Positions 8,490 to 17,021 of a stretch of DNA of 64,000 nt are shown one piece after another. Made by a program: the position numbers and the translations under genes. A model generated the notes under the pieces. It saw nothing but the letters and a program-made list of their open reading frames with translations. It ran no database searches and was not told the origin of the DNA. The first letter of the stretch is position 1. Each line of letters starts with the position of its first letter. Source of the DNA: Fibrisoma montanum (GTDB taxonomy: Bacteria; Bacteroidota; Bacteroidia; Cytophagales; Spirosomataceae); assembly GCF_003583365.1 (NCBI RefSeq), contig NZ_QXED01000016.1, forward strand, positions 40,483 through 104,482. Reading direction: 5' to 3'.

Positions 8490-8906
8490 ATGAAACAAAT
8501 TATCTATCTGGTTGACGATGACGAAGATGACTGCTATCTGGCTCAGCGGGCACTCCACCCACAGGCCAATTGCGACTTCTCCGTCTTTGGCGATGGTCAT
8601 GCCCTGATTAACTTCCTGACTACCCACCCGGCCACCCCGCTGCCAACGCTCATTCTGCTGGATCTGAACATGCCTTTGCTCAATGGGTTCGAAACGCTGC
8701 GGATGCTCAAAGCCAATGCTGAATGGGCAAAAATTCCGGTCGTGGTGCTGACCACCTCCGACCATCCCGACGACCGGGCCCGGTGCTACGCCCTCGGTGC
8801 CGATGCGTTTCTGACCAAACCAGCCGACTACCGATCGCTCAATGAGGTGCTGGCGTCAGTCAGCAGCTGCTGGCGCAGCGTCCTGGAGCAATCCCACAAC
8901 GTCTGA
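8490..8906 (+). CDS. Single-domain response regulator (CheY/Rcp1-like)
   Basis: The 138-residue protein is only a receiver domain. It has the acidic cluster VDDDEDD near residue 9, phosphoacceptor D in LILLDLNMP near 62, T in VVVLTTSD, and the K of FLTKPADY. The repeated DDDEDD start is typical of the Rcp1/CheY-like regulators that pair with PAS kinases. It has no output domain and therefore acts through a protein partner. Start ATG 8490 follows the -7 box at a suitable distance. Similar proteins occur at 54167, 56581 and 57222. Confidence 0.88.
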   Translation: MKQIIYLVDDDEDDCYLAQRALHPQANCDFSVFGDGHALINFLTTHPATPLPTLILLDLNMPLLNGFETLRMLKANAEWAKIPVVVLTTSDHPDDRARCYALGADAFLTKPADYRSLNEVLASVSSCWRSVLEQSHNV

Positions 8907-8936
8907 CGTTCCCGTTTCTGAACTGCTTGTGTCATC

Positions 8937-8978
8937 GCGGGCGGCTGGTGGTACTGACTAGTGCCCCGGCCGCCCGCT
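8937..8978 (+). terminator. GC-rich terminator hairpin
   Basis: Perfect 9-bp arms GCGGGCGGC and GCCGCCCGC at 8937-8945 and 8969-8977 enclose 23 bases. A TTT follows on the plus strand. It lies between the convergent receiver gene and the gene at 8979 and can serve both. Confidence 0.55.
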
Positions 8979-9356
8979 TTATGAATCGACGTGGCTTTGC
9001 AGACGCTGAATGAGCAAGGCCAGCAGCCGGCGCGTCAGTTCGGCTTCGTTGGCCTTAAAAGTTGACCACTCTGCCGGCGTAAACTGTCCCAGCACCATAC
9101 CGACCAGGGTCAGCCGCAGCTTGGTATCTTCGCGTATGGCCCGTTCAATGTGCGCCAGTTTTTCCGGTCGGCTGAACCGGTCGAAAGGCGTTTTTCGTTT
9201 GGGCAGGTGATGCAGCCAGTACGTCATCAGACTCGCATCCAGCAGTTTAAGAACAGGCCGCAGGGTCTGGTTCTGGAATTGTTCGGCTACGCTGACGGCG
9301 GTTGGCTGGGTATCGACGACGGGCCGCTCCGGCATCTGACGCTCTTCGTTATTCAT
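8979..9356 (-). CDS. Conserved Bacteroidota helical protein, function unknown
   Basis: From ATG 9356 the protein has 125 residues and no signal peptide. It contains SVAEQFQNQTLRPVLKLLDAS followed by amphipathic helices. I recall this pattern from a small cytosolic Bacteroidota family that is often labelled glyoxalase in databases without the glyoxalase metal residues; no such residues are evident here. I would not assign an enzyme activity. The longer frame back to 9419 has no support. Confidence 0.6.
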   Translation of the reverse strand: MNNEERQMPERPVVDTQPTAVSVAEQFQNQTLRPVLKLLDASLMTYWLHHLPKRKTPFDRFSRPEKLAHIERAIREDTKLRLTLVGMVLGQFTPAEWSTFKANEAELTRRLLALLIQRLQSHVDS

Positions 9357-9518
9357 GGGCTTTCTCGTATAGAAACATAACCCGAAACTACGACGCATCG
9401 GTTTGATCTGTCCGCACATTCTCCTGGTCTGTTTGCGTTTTGTACGTTACCCCATACCGGTCGGCGTTCTCTAATCGTCATTTAATTACGTCCCCTGCCT
9501 TTTTCTTTATTTTTGGCA

Positions 9519-10238
9519 ATGGCTATTCCCACCATTCGCCAACAATTTACGTTCTGGCCCCAACTGGTAATTGGTTGTTTATCGGTATCTTTACTGACCT
9601 GCCGCCCTACTGACGCTGTTCGCCCCGCTGATGAGTCTGCGTATTTTCCGCTCACGGAGGGGCACTACGTAGTTTACGACGTCAGTGAACAGCAGTTTAG
9701 CCTGACCAGCGCCCCTGTGCAGCGGACGTATCAGGTGAAAGAACGGATTGAGCAACGCTATACCGATGCGACCGGTCAGCCCGCGTTCCGGCTGCTGCGC
9801 TTCCGGCGGAGCGCAACCCAGGAACCCTGGCAACCCGACTCGGTCTGGTCGGCCCGTCTGGTCAATAATGAAGCCATTCGTACCGAAAACGGACTGGATT
9901 TTGTTAAACTCGTGTTTCCGCTGAGCGACCGGCTGCGCTGGGATGGTAACCGGCATAATGCGGCCGGGTCCGACGAGTACGAATTGCGCAATAGCCGCCA
10001 GCCTTACCGCGTTCACACAATGACCTTTGGTGAAACGGTGACGGTGGTGGCACAGAACGATTCAACGCTCGTGTCGCAGGATAAGCGAGTGGAGGTATAT
10101 GCACGACAGGTGGGGCTGATTTACCGGGAACGGATTCAGTTGCGCTATTGCTCGTCGTCGCCCGGCTGTATCGGCCGTAATCAGATAGACTATGGGATTC
10201 GACAATTTTACCGCATTCGAACGTATGGTACGGAATAA
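9519..10238 (+). CDS. Predicted lipoprotein of unknown function
   Basis: From ATG 9519 the 239-residue protein has a lipoprotein signal with lipobox SLLTC near residue 27. It is followed by a soluble domain with many beta-strand patterns (EGHYVVYDVSEQQF, YQVKERIEQRY, KRVEVYARQVGLIYRERIQLRY). It should be anchored in the outer membrane or periplasm. The stop codon lies 14 bases inside the next gene, so this gene and the T9SS subtilisin are probably translated together; a role linked to the protease is possible but not shown. Confidence 0.65.
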   Translation: MAIPTIRQQFTFWPQLVIGCLSVSLLTCRPTDAVRPADESAYFPLTEGHYVVYDVSEQQFSLTSAPVQRTYQVKERIEQRYTDATGQPAFRLLRFRRSATQEPWQPDSVWSARLVNNEAIRTENGLDFVKLVFPLSDRLRWDGNRHNAAGSDEYELRNSRQPYRVHTMTFGETVTVVAQNDSTLVSQDKRVEVYARQVGLIYRERIQLRYCSSSPGCIGRNQIDYGIRQFYRIRTYGTE

Positions 10239-11874
10239 AACCGGCTGGTTCTTTTTCTTTCTGCTGCTGACGAACCTGTCGGGCTACGGTCAGCCAACCA
10301 CGGCGCGTAAATACCTCGTGCTGTTCCGCGACAAGACAGGCACCCCCTACTCCACGGCCCGGCCCGAGCAGTTCCTGTCGCCGAGGGCCATTCAGCGCCG
10401 GCAGCGGCAGAACATCGCCGTGCAGGAACGCGACCTGCCCGTAACTCCGGCCTACGTCGAGCAGATCCGGCAAACCGGCGCTACGGTCTGGTTTACCTCC
10501 CGCTGGCTGAATGCGGTACTGATCGAAGCCACAGAACCAACGATTGCCGCCATTCAGCGGCTGCCCTTCGTGAAAGGGCTCGAATTTGATCGCCCTTTAA
10601 ACAACGCCCGGATAGCGGCCGGCCGCAGCCGAACCGTTGCGGTACGTAGCAAACGCACCACCAAACTGGGCGAACTCGACACCCTGAACTACGGGAGTTC
10701 CCGGGCGCAGATCGCCCAGATTGGGGTTGATGTCATGCACCAGCGCGGCTACCACGGCGAAGGTATGCTGATTGCGGTGCTGGACGGTGGCTTCCTGAAC
10801 GCCAACCGCGTTTCGTTCCTGCGGCCCCTGTTCGAGGAAAACCGCGTTGTGGCAACCTACGATTTTGTGGATCGCGAAGCAAGCGTGTACGAAGACGATT
10901 ACCACGGTATGTCGGTGCTGTCGGCCATTGCCGCCACGGCCGACAACCGGCTCTACGGCACCGCTTATAAAGCCTCTTTCATCCTGCTGCGGACGGAGGA
11001 TGTGTTCAGCGAAAGCCGCGTCGAGGAAGCCAACTGGCTATTCGGGGCCGAGTACGCCGACAGCGCCGGCGTTGACGTCATTAACTCGTCGCTCGGATAT
11101 ACGCAGTTCGATGACCCCGAAACCAACTACAGCTACGAGGACCTGAACGGCCGGACGGCGCTCAGTACGCGGGCGGCTCAATGGGCCTCCGAAGCGGGCA
11201 TCGTGGTGGTCGTATCGGCCGGTAACGAAGGCAGCGATGCCTGGCGGTACATCTCGGCCCCGGCCGATGCCGCCGGTGCTCTGGCGATCGCGGCCGTTAA
11301 CCCCACCGGGCAACGGGCCGGCTTCAGTTCCTTCGGTCCGTCGGCCGACGGCCGGATCAAACCTGACCTGGCGGCTCAGGGCCTCGGAACGGTGATCGGC
11401 AGTCCGGGCGGGCAGGTCGTCACGGGTAATGGCACGTCGTATGCAGCTCCACTGGTGGCCGGGTTAGCGGCCGGTTTCTGGCAGGCCCACCCCCGCCTGA
11501 CAGCCGCGCAGGTAACCGAAAGCCTGCGCCGGTCGGGTAACCAATCCCTCAATCCTGATGACCAGCTAGGCTACGGCATTCCCAATTTTGCGCGGGCGTC
11601 GATGCTGAGCGATACGTCCTTTGCGTTTCTGCTTTACCCGAATCCCTTCAGCGATGCCGAGCGACTGACCGTTCAACTGTCCGGTATCGACTTTAATTCG
11701 GCCGTTGAGGCAACCCTGGCCGACGCCAGTGGACGGGTCGTCTGGAGCAACCGCTACCTTCCCAACGGACCATCCGGTTTTGTGCTGCCCCGATTGAGTC
11801 TATCGGCTGGCATGTATTTCATCACGCTCGTGGCTGGTGAGCAGAAACGTACGCTGAAGGTCATAAAACTGTGA
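10225..11874 (+). CDS. Subtilisin-family (S8) serine protease secreted by the type IX system
   Basis: I use ATG 10225 (549 residues), which gives a proper signal peptide ([16 protein letters not shown]). The pro-region runs to about residue 150. The catalytic triad is visible: Asp in [11 protein letters not shown], His in [10 protein letters not shown], Ser in [15 protein letters not shown]; the oxyanion region is VVVSAGNEG. The last ~85 residues ([17 protein letters not shown] to [22 protein letters not shown]) form a type A T9SS sorting domain, so the enzyme is expected at the cell surface or in the medium. It overlaps the upstream lipoprotein gene and is followed at once by the macrodomain gene. 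Confidence 0.9.
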   Translation: MVRNKTGWFFFFLLLTNLSGYGQPTTARKYLVLFRDKTGTPYSTARPEQFLSPRAIQRRQRQNIAVQERDLPVTPAYVEQIRQTGATVWFTSRWLNAVLIEATEPTIAAIQRLPFVKGLEFDRPLNNARIAAGRSRTVAVRSKRTTKLGELDTLNYGSSRAQIAQIGVDVMHQRGYHGEGMLIAVLDGGFLNANRVSFLRPLFEENRVVATYDFVDREASVYEDDYHGMSVLSAIAATADNRLYGTAYKASFILLRTEDVFSESRVEEANWLFGAEYADSAGVDVINSSLGYTQFDDPETNYSYEDLNGRTALSTRAAQWASEAGIVVVVSAGNEGSDAWRYISAPADAAGALAIAAVNPTGQRAGFSSFGPSADGRIKPDLAAQGLGTVIGSPGGQVVTGNGTSYAAPLVAGLAAGFWQAHPRLTAAQVTESLRRSGNQSLNPDDQLGYGIPNFARASMLSDTSFAFLLYPNPFSDAERLTVQLSGIDFNSAVEATLADASGRVVWSNRYLPNGPSGFVLPRLSLSAGMYFITLVAGEQKRTLKVIKL

Positions 11875-11876
11875 GT

Positions 11877-12377
11877 ATGGCAACCATCCGGCTCGAACGC
11901 GGGGACATCACGAAACTGGCCGTCGACGCCATTGTCAACGCAGCCAATACCAGTCTGCTGGGTGGCGGGGGCGTCGATGGGGCCATTCACCGGGCGGCTG
12001 GCCCCGAACTACTGACCGAATGCCGCACCCTGAACGGCTGCGCCACCGGCGATGCGAAACTGACCCGGGGGTATCGCCTTCCGGCCCGCTACGTGATTCA
12101 TGCCGTGGGCCCCATCTGGCGGGGTGGCACAGCGGGCGAACCGGAGTTGCTGGCCAGTTGCTACCGGCGTTCGCTGGAGATTGCAACGGCCTACGAACTG
12201 ACCAGCCTGGCCTTTCCCAACATCAGCACCGGCGTTTACGGTTACCCCAAAGACCTGGCGGCCGACGTAGCGACACAAACGGCCCGGCAGTTTCTGGAAC
12301 AGCCCACATCGCTGACCGACATTCTCTTCGTTTGCTTCGACGACGAAAATTTCCAGCTCTACACCGAGCGAATCTGA
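11877..12377 (+). CDS. Macrodomain protein, O-acetyl-ADP-ribose deacetylase type
   Basis: The 166-residue protein is a single MacroD/YmdB-like macrodomain: [30 protein letters not shown] near the start, with the Asn and Gly-rich loop that bind ADP-ribose, then [10 protein letters not shown], and [12 protein letters not shown] near residue 105. Members remove acetyl or ADP-ribosyl groups in the cytosol. A GTG at 11871 overlaps the upstream stop and gives two more residues; the ATG at 11877 is the conservative start. Translational coupling with the protease gene is likely, although a functional link is not obvious. Confidence 0.9.
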   Translation: MATIRLERGDITKLAVDAIVNAANTSLLGGGGVDGAIHRAAGPELLTECRTLNGCATGDAKLTRGYRLPARYVIHAVGPIWRGGTAGEPELLASCYRRSLEIATAYELTSLAFPNISTGVYGYPKDLAADVATQTARQFLEQPTSLTDILFVCFDDENFQLYTERI

Positions 12378-12403
12378 GTTTGGCAGCTTCTCAGACTAAG
12401 CGT

Positions 12404-13054
12404 TTACGGTTCTGACTTCTTCGCTGACGACTGTTTCAGCACCTGATCAATGGCTTTGCTTCCCTGTTGGTAAACTGGATAATGATAGGTATGCAGCTTA
12501 TTAAGCAAGTGCATTAATTGCAGTTGTTCAGCTTCGGTCAGGTCACCCACAACCACCGAAGCTACCTGTTTCATTAATACCCGGGTTTTTGCCAGCAGTT
12601 GATGCCCCTGCGACGTCACAGTCAGTAATTTACTGCGCTTGTCGATTGTGTGCTCTGCCTGCTCAACCAGTCCTGTGCTGACCAGTCGACGGATGATTTC
12701 CATACCGGTTGTTTTACCGTGAATGTTCCGCTCAATCAACTCAATTTTCGTCAAACCCGGGTTCGATGCCAAGGTAGCCAGGTAGGCGAAATCATCGAAG
12801 GTAGTCAGGGGCGTATCGGCCAGTACCTGCCGAACATACATCAGGGCGTAGCGCTGAAGAAAAAAAACGAATCGGCTGATGATGCTTTCCGGCGGTTCTC
12901 TATGCAACGTCTGAGTCGCGTCCCGAGGCAGATTTACCTGCCGATTGACTAGCCAGCCGGTGAAAGCAGCCAGCGATAAATCTCCGTTTTGTTCTGGTTC
13001 GTTTTCAAACGATTCAACTTCGTTCAGTAACTCCCAGATGAGGGTATATTTCAT
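12404..13054 (-). CDS. MarR-family transcriptional regulator
   Basis: The 216-residue protein has a MarR winged helix in its second half: LTKIELIERNIHGKTTGMEIIRRLVSTGLVEQAEHTIDKRSKLLTVT covers the recognition helix and the wing tip. It is longer than usual at the N-terminus (about 80 residues before the core). It is divergent from the TonB receptor that heads the carrier/phytoene-synthase operon, which makes that operon its likely target. A loose dyad, TTAGTGG and TAGTAA around 13055-13071, overlaps its own start region. Confidence 0.82.
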   Translation of the reverse strand: MKYTLIWELLNEVESFENEPEQNGDLSLAAFTGWLVNRQVNLPRDATQTLHREPPESIISRFVFFLQRYALMYVRQVLADTPLTTFDDFAYLATLASNPGLTKIELIERNIHGKTTGMEIIRRLVSTGLVEQAEHTIDKRSKLLTVTSQGHQLLAKTRVLMKQVASVVVGDLTEAEQLQLMHLLNKLHTYHYPVYQQGSKAIDQVLKQSSAKKSEP

Positions 13055-13330
13055 TAGTGGTTTGTAGTAACTTTTTAGAACTATGAAACACGAACTAAAC
13101 GCTGTTCCAACGGGAATAGTTGACTACTGTTTGGTCGCCTATATAATTGACAAATCGGATCTTCTAGGGTTTTTTCAGGCCCATTTAGTCCAAGATTGTC
13201 TCAAAACGAATAAAACATCAGTGTATAATTTATCCAAATTTAAACAAAAACATTCTATTAGAAAAAATTTATAGTAATTATAAAACAATATTGTACTTGT
13301 TGGTGTTAGTATTGGCAAAACACCGTCACT

Positions 13331-15778
13331 ATGCTTTTCAGAGTATTACCTACCGCAATTCTCACTATTGCATTATGCACTGCCTTTGGACAAGGCAATC
13401 AGTCTCCCACCGGCGTTATCGTAGGGACTGTACGAGACAAAAACACGCAGGAACCACTGGTTGGAGTGACCATCCAGCCTGAAGGTTCGACTACTGTGGG
13501 TACACTCACGGATATAGAAGGGCGTTTCAGATTGACCCTTCCCGTGGGCAGCGTTAACCTTAAGGCCTCTTTTGTGGGCTACCAGCCACTGGTAAAGTAC
13601 AACATCATCGTTACGTCGGGGAACGCCAGCGAACAAGTTTTCGAACTGGCGGAAGAAAACAAAAATCTATCCGAAGTGGTCGTTCGGGCCAATCGGGCTG
13701 TAGCAGCCGTAACAACCATCGAAACCCCCAACTCGATCCAGCGGCTCTCTACCGACGAGATCAAAACCAATCCGGGCGGCAACTTCGACGTATCCCGGGT
13801 GATTCAGACGCTGCCGGGCGTGGGTGGCTCCGTGGGCGGCCTGCGCAACGACATTGTTATTCGGGGCGGAGCACCCAACGAAAACGTCTTCTTCCTGGAT
13901 GGCATTGAGATTCCGGTTATTAATCATTTTCAAACCCAGGGCGGCACCGGTGGTCCACAGGGCATTCTGAACGTATCGTTTCTGGAAGACGTCACGCTTT
14001 CGTCGAGCAGCTTCGATGCCCGCTACGACAACGCTCTGGCGTCGGTATTTCAGTTTAAACAACGCGAAGGCAATCCCGATCGGCTGCAGAGCAACATTCG
14101 GCTCAGCGCTACAGAACTGGCCGGGACGCTTGAAGGGCCACTCGCCCCCAAAACTACCTTTCTGGCATCGGTTCGCCGGTCTTACCTACAATTTTTCTTT
14201 CAACTCATCGACCTGCCTATCCGGCCCGACTACTGGGATTTTCAGTATAAGATCACCCACAAGCTAACCCCTAAAACGACGCTGACAACCCTCGGTATTG
14301 GGGCCATTGACCGGTTTCGCTTTGCTGTGCCCCGCGAAATAACTCCTGAAAAAGAATACACCATCCGGCAAAACCCGCTGATTCGGCAATGGAACTATAC
14401 GGTGGGCGTTTCCCTTCGGCAGCTCATCGAGCGCGGGTACATCAACCTGGCCCTGAGCCGGAACACGTTTGATAACTCACTGGACCGGTTTGAGGATGCC
14501 CGGGAAGACGACCCAACGGCCCAGACCCTGCGGCTGCGTTCCAACGAAACCGAAACCAAGCTGCGGGCCGACATCAGCCAGCGGATTAATGGGTGGCAGC
14601 TATCGGCCGGGGGCGTTGTCCAGTACGTTCAGTTTGCCAACAACATTGCCGCCCGCATTCGGAACGAGGTGCGCAATACGGATGGATCGATCCTGTCGCC
14701 TGCCGTTCAGATCATTTCGCTTTCCGACATCGGCTTTACCCGGTTTGGCGGGTTTATTCAGGCCAACCGAAGCTTTATAGGCAGTCGGTTGGGCGTATCG
14801 GCCGGGCTGCGTACGGATATGAATACCTTTACCAGCAACGGGTTGGATCCACTACGGACGCTTTCACCGCGACTGGCGCTGTCGTACGCCCTCACCGACC
14901 GGTGGAACATCAACGCGTCGGTTGGGCGGTATACCAAGATTCCAATCTACACAGTGCTGGGCTTTCGGAATGAAGCGGGCGAGTTGGTCAACAAAACCAA
15001 TGAGTACATCAAATCAAACCACTACGTAGCGGGCTTAGAATATGTACCCAGTCCGACGACACGCTTTACTGTTGAAGGTTTCTATAAACGCTATTCCGAC
15101 TACCCCGTTTCCATCCGCGATGGCATTTCGCTGGCCAATCAGGGAACGGATTTTACCGCCCTGGGCAACGAAGCCGTTTCCAGTACCGGGCGAGGTCGCA
15201 CCTACGGCGTGGAGTTATTCTTTCAGCAGAAGCTGGTAAAAAACATTTTTGCCGTGGCTTCCCTCACGTTTGTCCGAAGCCTGTTTTCAGGCCAGGACGG
15301 CGAACTGATTCCCTCCGCCTGGGACAACCGGCTCCTGTTTTCTGGTTTACTGGGCCGTAAATTTCCCCGGGGCTGGGAGATGGGGTTAAAATACCGCTTT
15401 GCTGGTGGAGCCCCATTCACGCCTTTCGATCTGGAGCAGTCGCAACGAAATTACCTCGCCCTCGGCAACGGTGTCCTGGCCGACGATCAGCTCAACACGG
15501 GTCGCCTGAAGGCGTTGAACCAGTTTGACTTCCGGCTGGACAAAAAATGGAATTTCCGACGCACCACCATTGATGTGTTCCTGGATGTTCAGAACGCCTT
15601 TGTGCTCCCCACGCCCGCCTATCCGGAGTTCGTGCTGGCCCGCAAACCTGGCAACGGTGGCTTCCAGACAACCGATGGGGCCACAATTCGCCCCGACGGT
15701 AGCAACGGCATCCCGACCGTATTGACCAACAACGACCCGTTTGTCACACCGACGCTGGGCTTCATTGTCGAGTTCTAG
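13331..15778 (+). CDS. TonB-dependent outer-membrane receptor with CarboxypepD_reg domain
   Basis: The 815-residue protein has a signal peptide (residues 1-20). A carboxypeptidase-regulatory-like beta-sandwich follows (about 28-112; GVIVGTVRDKNTQEPLVGVTI). Then come a plug domain (SDEVVV-type start LSEVVVRANRAVA, IQTLPGVGGSVGG, DIVIRGGAPNENVFFLDGIEIP) and a 22-strand-type barrel ending with the aromatic-terminal GFIVEF. It lacks a SusD partner, so a siderophore, vitamin or lipid ligand is as likely as a glycan. It heads a co-directional run with gaps of 30, 31, 67, 11 and 27 bases down to the phytoene synthase. Confidence 0.9.
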   Translation: MLFRVLPTAILTIALCTAFGQGNQSPTGVIVGTVRDKNTQEPLVGVTIQPEGSTTVGTLTDIEGRFRLTLPVGSVNLKASFVGYQPLVKYNIIVTSGNASEQVFELAEENKNLSEVVVRANRAVAAVTTIETPNSIQRLSTDEIKTNPGGNFDVSRVIQTLPGVGGSVGGLRNDIVIRGGAPNENVFFLDGIEIPVINHFQTQGGTGGPQGILNVSFLEDVTLSSSSFDARYDNALASVFQFKQREGNPDRLQSNIRLSATELAGTLEGPLAPKTTFLASVRRSYLQFFFQLIDLPIRPDYWDFQYKITHKLTPKTTLTTLGIGAIDRFRFAVPREITPEKEYTIRQNPLIRQWNYTVGVSLRQLIERGYINLALSRNTFDNSLDRFEDAREDDPTAQTLRLRSNETETKLRADISQRINGWQLSAGGVVQYVQFANNIAARIRNEVRNTDGSILSPAVQIISLSDIGFTRFGGFIQANRSFIGSRLGVSAGLRTDMNTFTSNGLDPLRTLSPRLALSYALTDRWNINASVGRYTKIPIYTVLGFRNEAGELVNKTNEYIKSNHYVAGLEYVPSPTTRFTVEGFYKRYSDYPVSIRDGISLANQGTDFTALGNEAVSSTGRGRTYGVELFFQQKLVKNIFAVASLTFVRSLFSGQDGELIPSAWDNRLLFSGLLGRKFPRGWEMGLKYRFAGGAPFTPFDLEQSQRNYLALGNGVLADDQLNTGRLKALNQFDFRLDKKWNFRRTTIDVFLDVQNAFVLPTPAYPEFVLARKPGNGGFQTTDGATIRPDGSNGIPTVLTNNDPFVTPTLGFIVEF

Positions 15779-15808
15779 TACCACCATTCAGTCTCTCAAT
15801 GCCCAGCC

Positions 15809-16081
15809 ATGGACACGATTTATCTCGACATCATCGACCTGATGCAGACACAAGGTGTAGATCCGGCCATCATCACTCCCGAAACCCATTTTAGCCGCGA
15901 CATCGGCTACGATTCACTGGATATGACCGAACTGCTCATTCTACTTGAGCGCCGGTTTAATCTGGCCATACCGGATAGAGAATATGATCAGTTACGCACC
16001 GTGGGCGACGTTGCTCACTACCTCGCGAAGCGTCTTGAATCCTCCGCGGCTCACCAGCCATTGACCTATCTTCTTTTGTAA
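15809..16081 (+). CDS. Acyl carrier protein with intact phosphopantetheine site
   Basis: The 90-residue acidic helical protein has the carrier motif DIGYDSLDMTELLILLERRF near residue 31-50; the Ser of DSLD takes 4'-phosphopantetheine. Total length fits a free-standing type II ACP. It is not next to fabF or other fatty-acid genes, so it is likely a specialised carrier rather than AcpP. It is the second gene of the operon that starts at 13331 and has a divergent partner carrier at 16705 in which the same Ser is missing. Confidence 0.9.
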   Translation: MDTIYLDIIDLMQTQGVDPAIITPETHFSRDIGYDSLDMTELLILLERRFNLAIPDREYDQLRTVGDVAHYLAKRLESSAAHQPLTYLLL

Positions 16082-16112
16082 TGCCTGTAGTCCACCATTT
16101 ATTCAATTAGTC

Positions 16113-16637
16113 ATGAAAATACGATCACTGTTATTACTGGAAGTTCTGCTCACCGCCTTACTGGCTTCCCTTTCATTCGTACACCATCCATCCGGCGACA
16201 TTGTCGATGTTGCAATCAGTTCTTCCGACCACACTACCCTGGTAGCGGCTGTCAAATCGGCCGGCCTCGTACAGACGCTCAAAGGTAAAGGCCCATTCAC
16301 CGTGTTCGCGCCAACCAATGCCGCTTTTGAGAGACTACCCGCTGGTACGGTTGAAACGTTTCTTAAACCAGAGAGCAAGCCCCAGTTGACCAGGCTACTG
16401 ACCTACCACGTCGTTCCGGGCAAACTGGATGCTACATCAATTCTGAAAGCCATTCGAAAAGGGAACGGCCAGACTACTCTGACAACGGTCAGCGGGGGCA
16501 AGCTAACGGCGGGCCTGTCGGGCAATCAGGTTCTATTAACCGATGAATCGGGAAACCTGGCAACGGTAACAACAACAGATTTAAAAGCCTCTAATGGTAT
16601 TATCCATGTCATCGACCGCGTTGTCCTCCCCAACTAA
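16113..16637 (+). CDS. Secreted fasciclin (FAS1) domain protein
   Basis: The 174-residue protein has an N-terminal signal or anchor segment (SLLLLEVLLTALLASLSF). It then has one complete FAS1 domain: TTLVAAVKSAGLVQTLKGKG, the conserved block PFTVFAPTNAAFERLP, LLTYHVVPGKL, and the C-terminal IIHVIDRVVLP. FAS1 domains mediate adhesion or bind small hydrophobic ligands outside the cytoplasm; some bind lutein or retinal-type molecules. Its place between two carrier proteins and ahead of phytoene synthase makes carotenoid or lipid binding worth considering, by inference only. Confidence 0.88.
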   Translation: MKIRSLLLLEVLLTALLASLSFVHHPSGDIVDVAISSSDHTTLVAAVKSAGLVQTLKGKGPFTVFAPTNAAFERLPAGTVETFLKPESKPQLTRLLTYHVVPGKLDATSILKAIRKGNGQTTLTTVSGGKLTAGLSGNQVLLTDESGNLATVTTTDLKASNGIIHVIDRVVLPN

Positions 16638-16648
16638 TCAGCCGTCAT

Positions 16649-16678
16649 CCTCTCCCGTGTTAACCGGTACGGGAGAGG
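16649..16678 (+). repeat. Perfect 10-bp hairpin in the fasciclin-carrier gap
   Basis: CCTCTCCCGT and ACGGGAGAGG flank a 10-nt loop just after the fasciclin stop codon. No T-run follows, so it may be a weak attenuator or an mRNA-processing and stabilising structure that sets the level of the last three genes of the operon. Confidence 0.45.
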
Positions 16679-16704
16679 TATCGTCCTGTGTCTGGTCTTC
16701 ATCG

Positions 16705-17010
16705 ATGGTCCCCTGCGGCCACTGCTTACCGGAGAACTGTTCTGCTCAGCAAAATCGTGGTTTGGTGCATCGGCTGGCAAGCATATTCGAAGACATGGGC
16801 ATTCCTGCGTCAAAATTAACGGACGACGCCGACCTGACCAGTCAACTGGAACTGGATGAACTCGATTTGGTTAACCTCCAGCTTCAGATTGAGCTTGTAT
16901 TCAGCCTGTACCTGACCAACCAGCAATGGAGCACCATTCGAACCGTGGGTCAGCTCAGACAGACCCTGACGCACCGAACTCGCAAGGGAATGAAAATAAA
17001 GGCTTTGTAA
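16705..17010 (+). CDS. Acyl-carrier-like protein lacking the phosphopantetheine serine
   Basis: From ATG 16705 the product is 101 residues; a shorter form from GTG or ATG codons downstream is possible, because residues 1-18 are not carrier-like. The carrier fold is visible: HRLASIFEDMGIPASKLTDD, then the segment LELDELDLVNLQLQIELVF and TIRTVGQLRQTL. Aligned with the neighbour's YDSLDMTELL, the Ser that should carry phosphopantetheine is Glu (DELD). The protein therefore cannot be loaded in the usual way. It is 11 bases ahead of a phytoene-synthase homologue that has also lost its active site. Confidence 0.75.
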   Translation: MVPCGHCLPENCSAQQNRGLVHRLASIFEDMGIPASKLTDDADLTSQLELDELDLVNLQLQIELVFSLYLTNQQWSTIRTVGQLRQTLTHRTRKGMKIKAL

Positions 17011-17021
17011 CCATCACGGCT

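Noticed and set aside
13083..13274. 63-codon frame between the MarR gene and the TonB receptor
   Set aside because: AT-rich intergenic DNA with no domain, no ribosome site and rare-residue composition; more likely a chance frame in the divergent promoter region.
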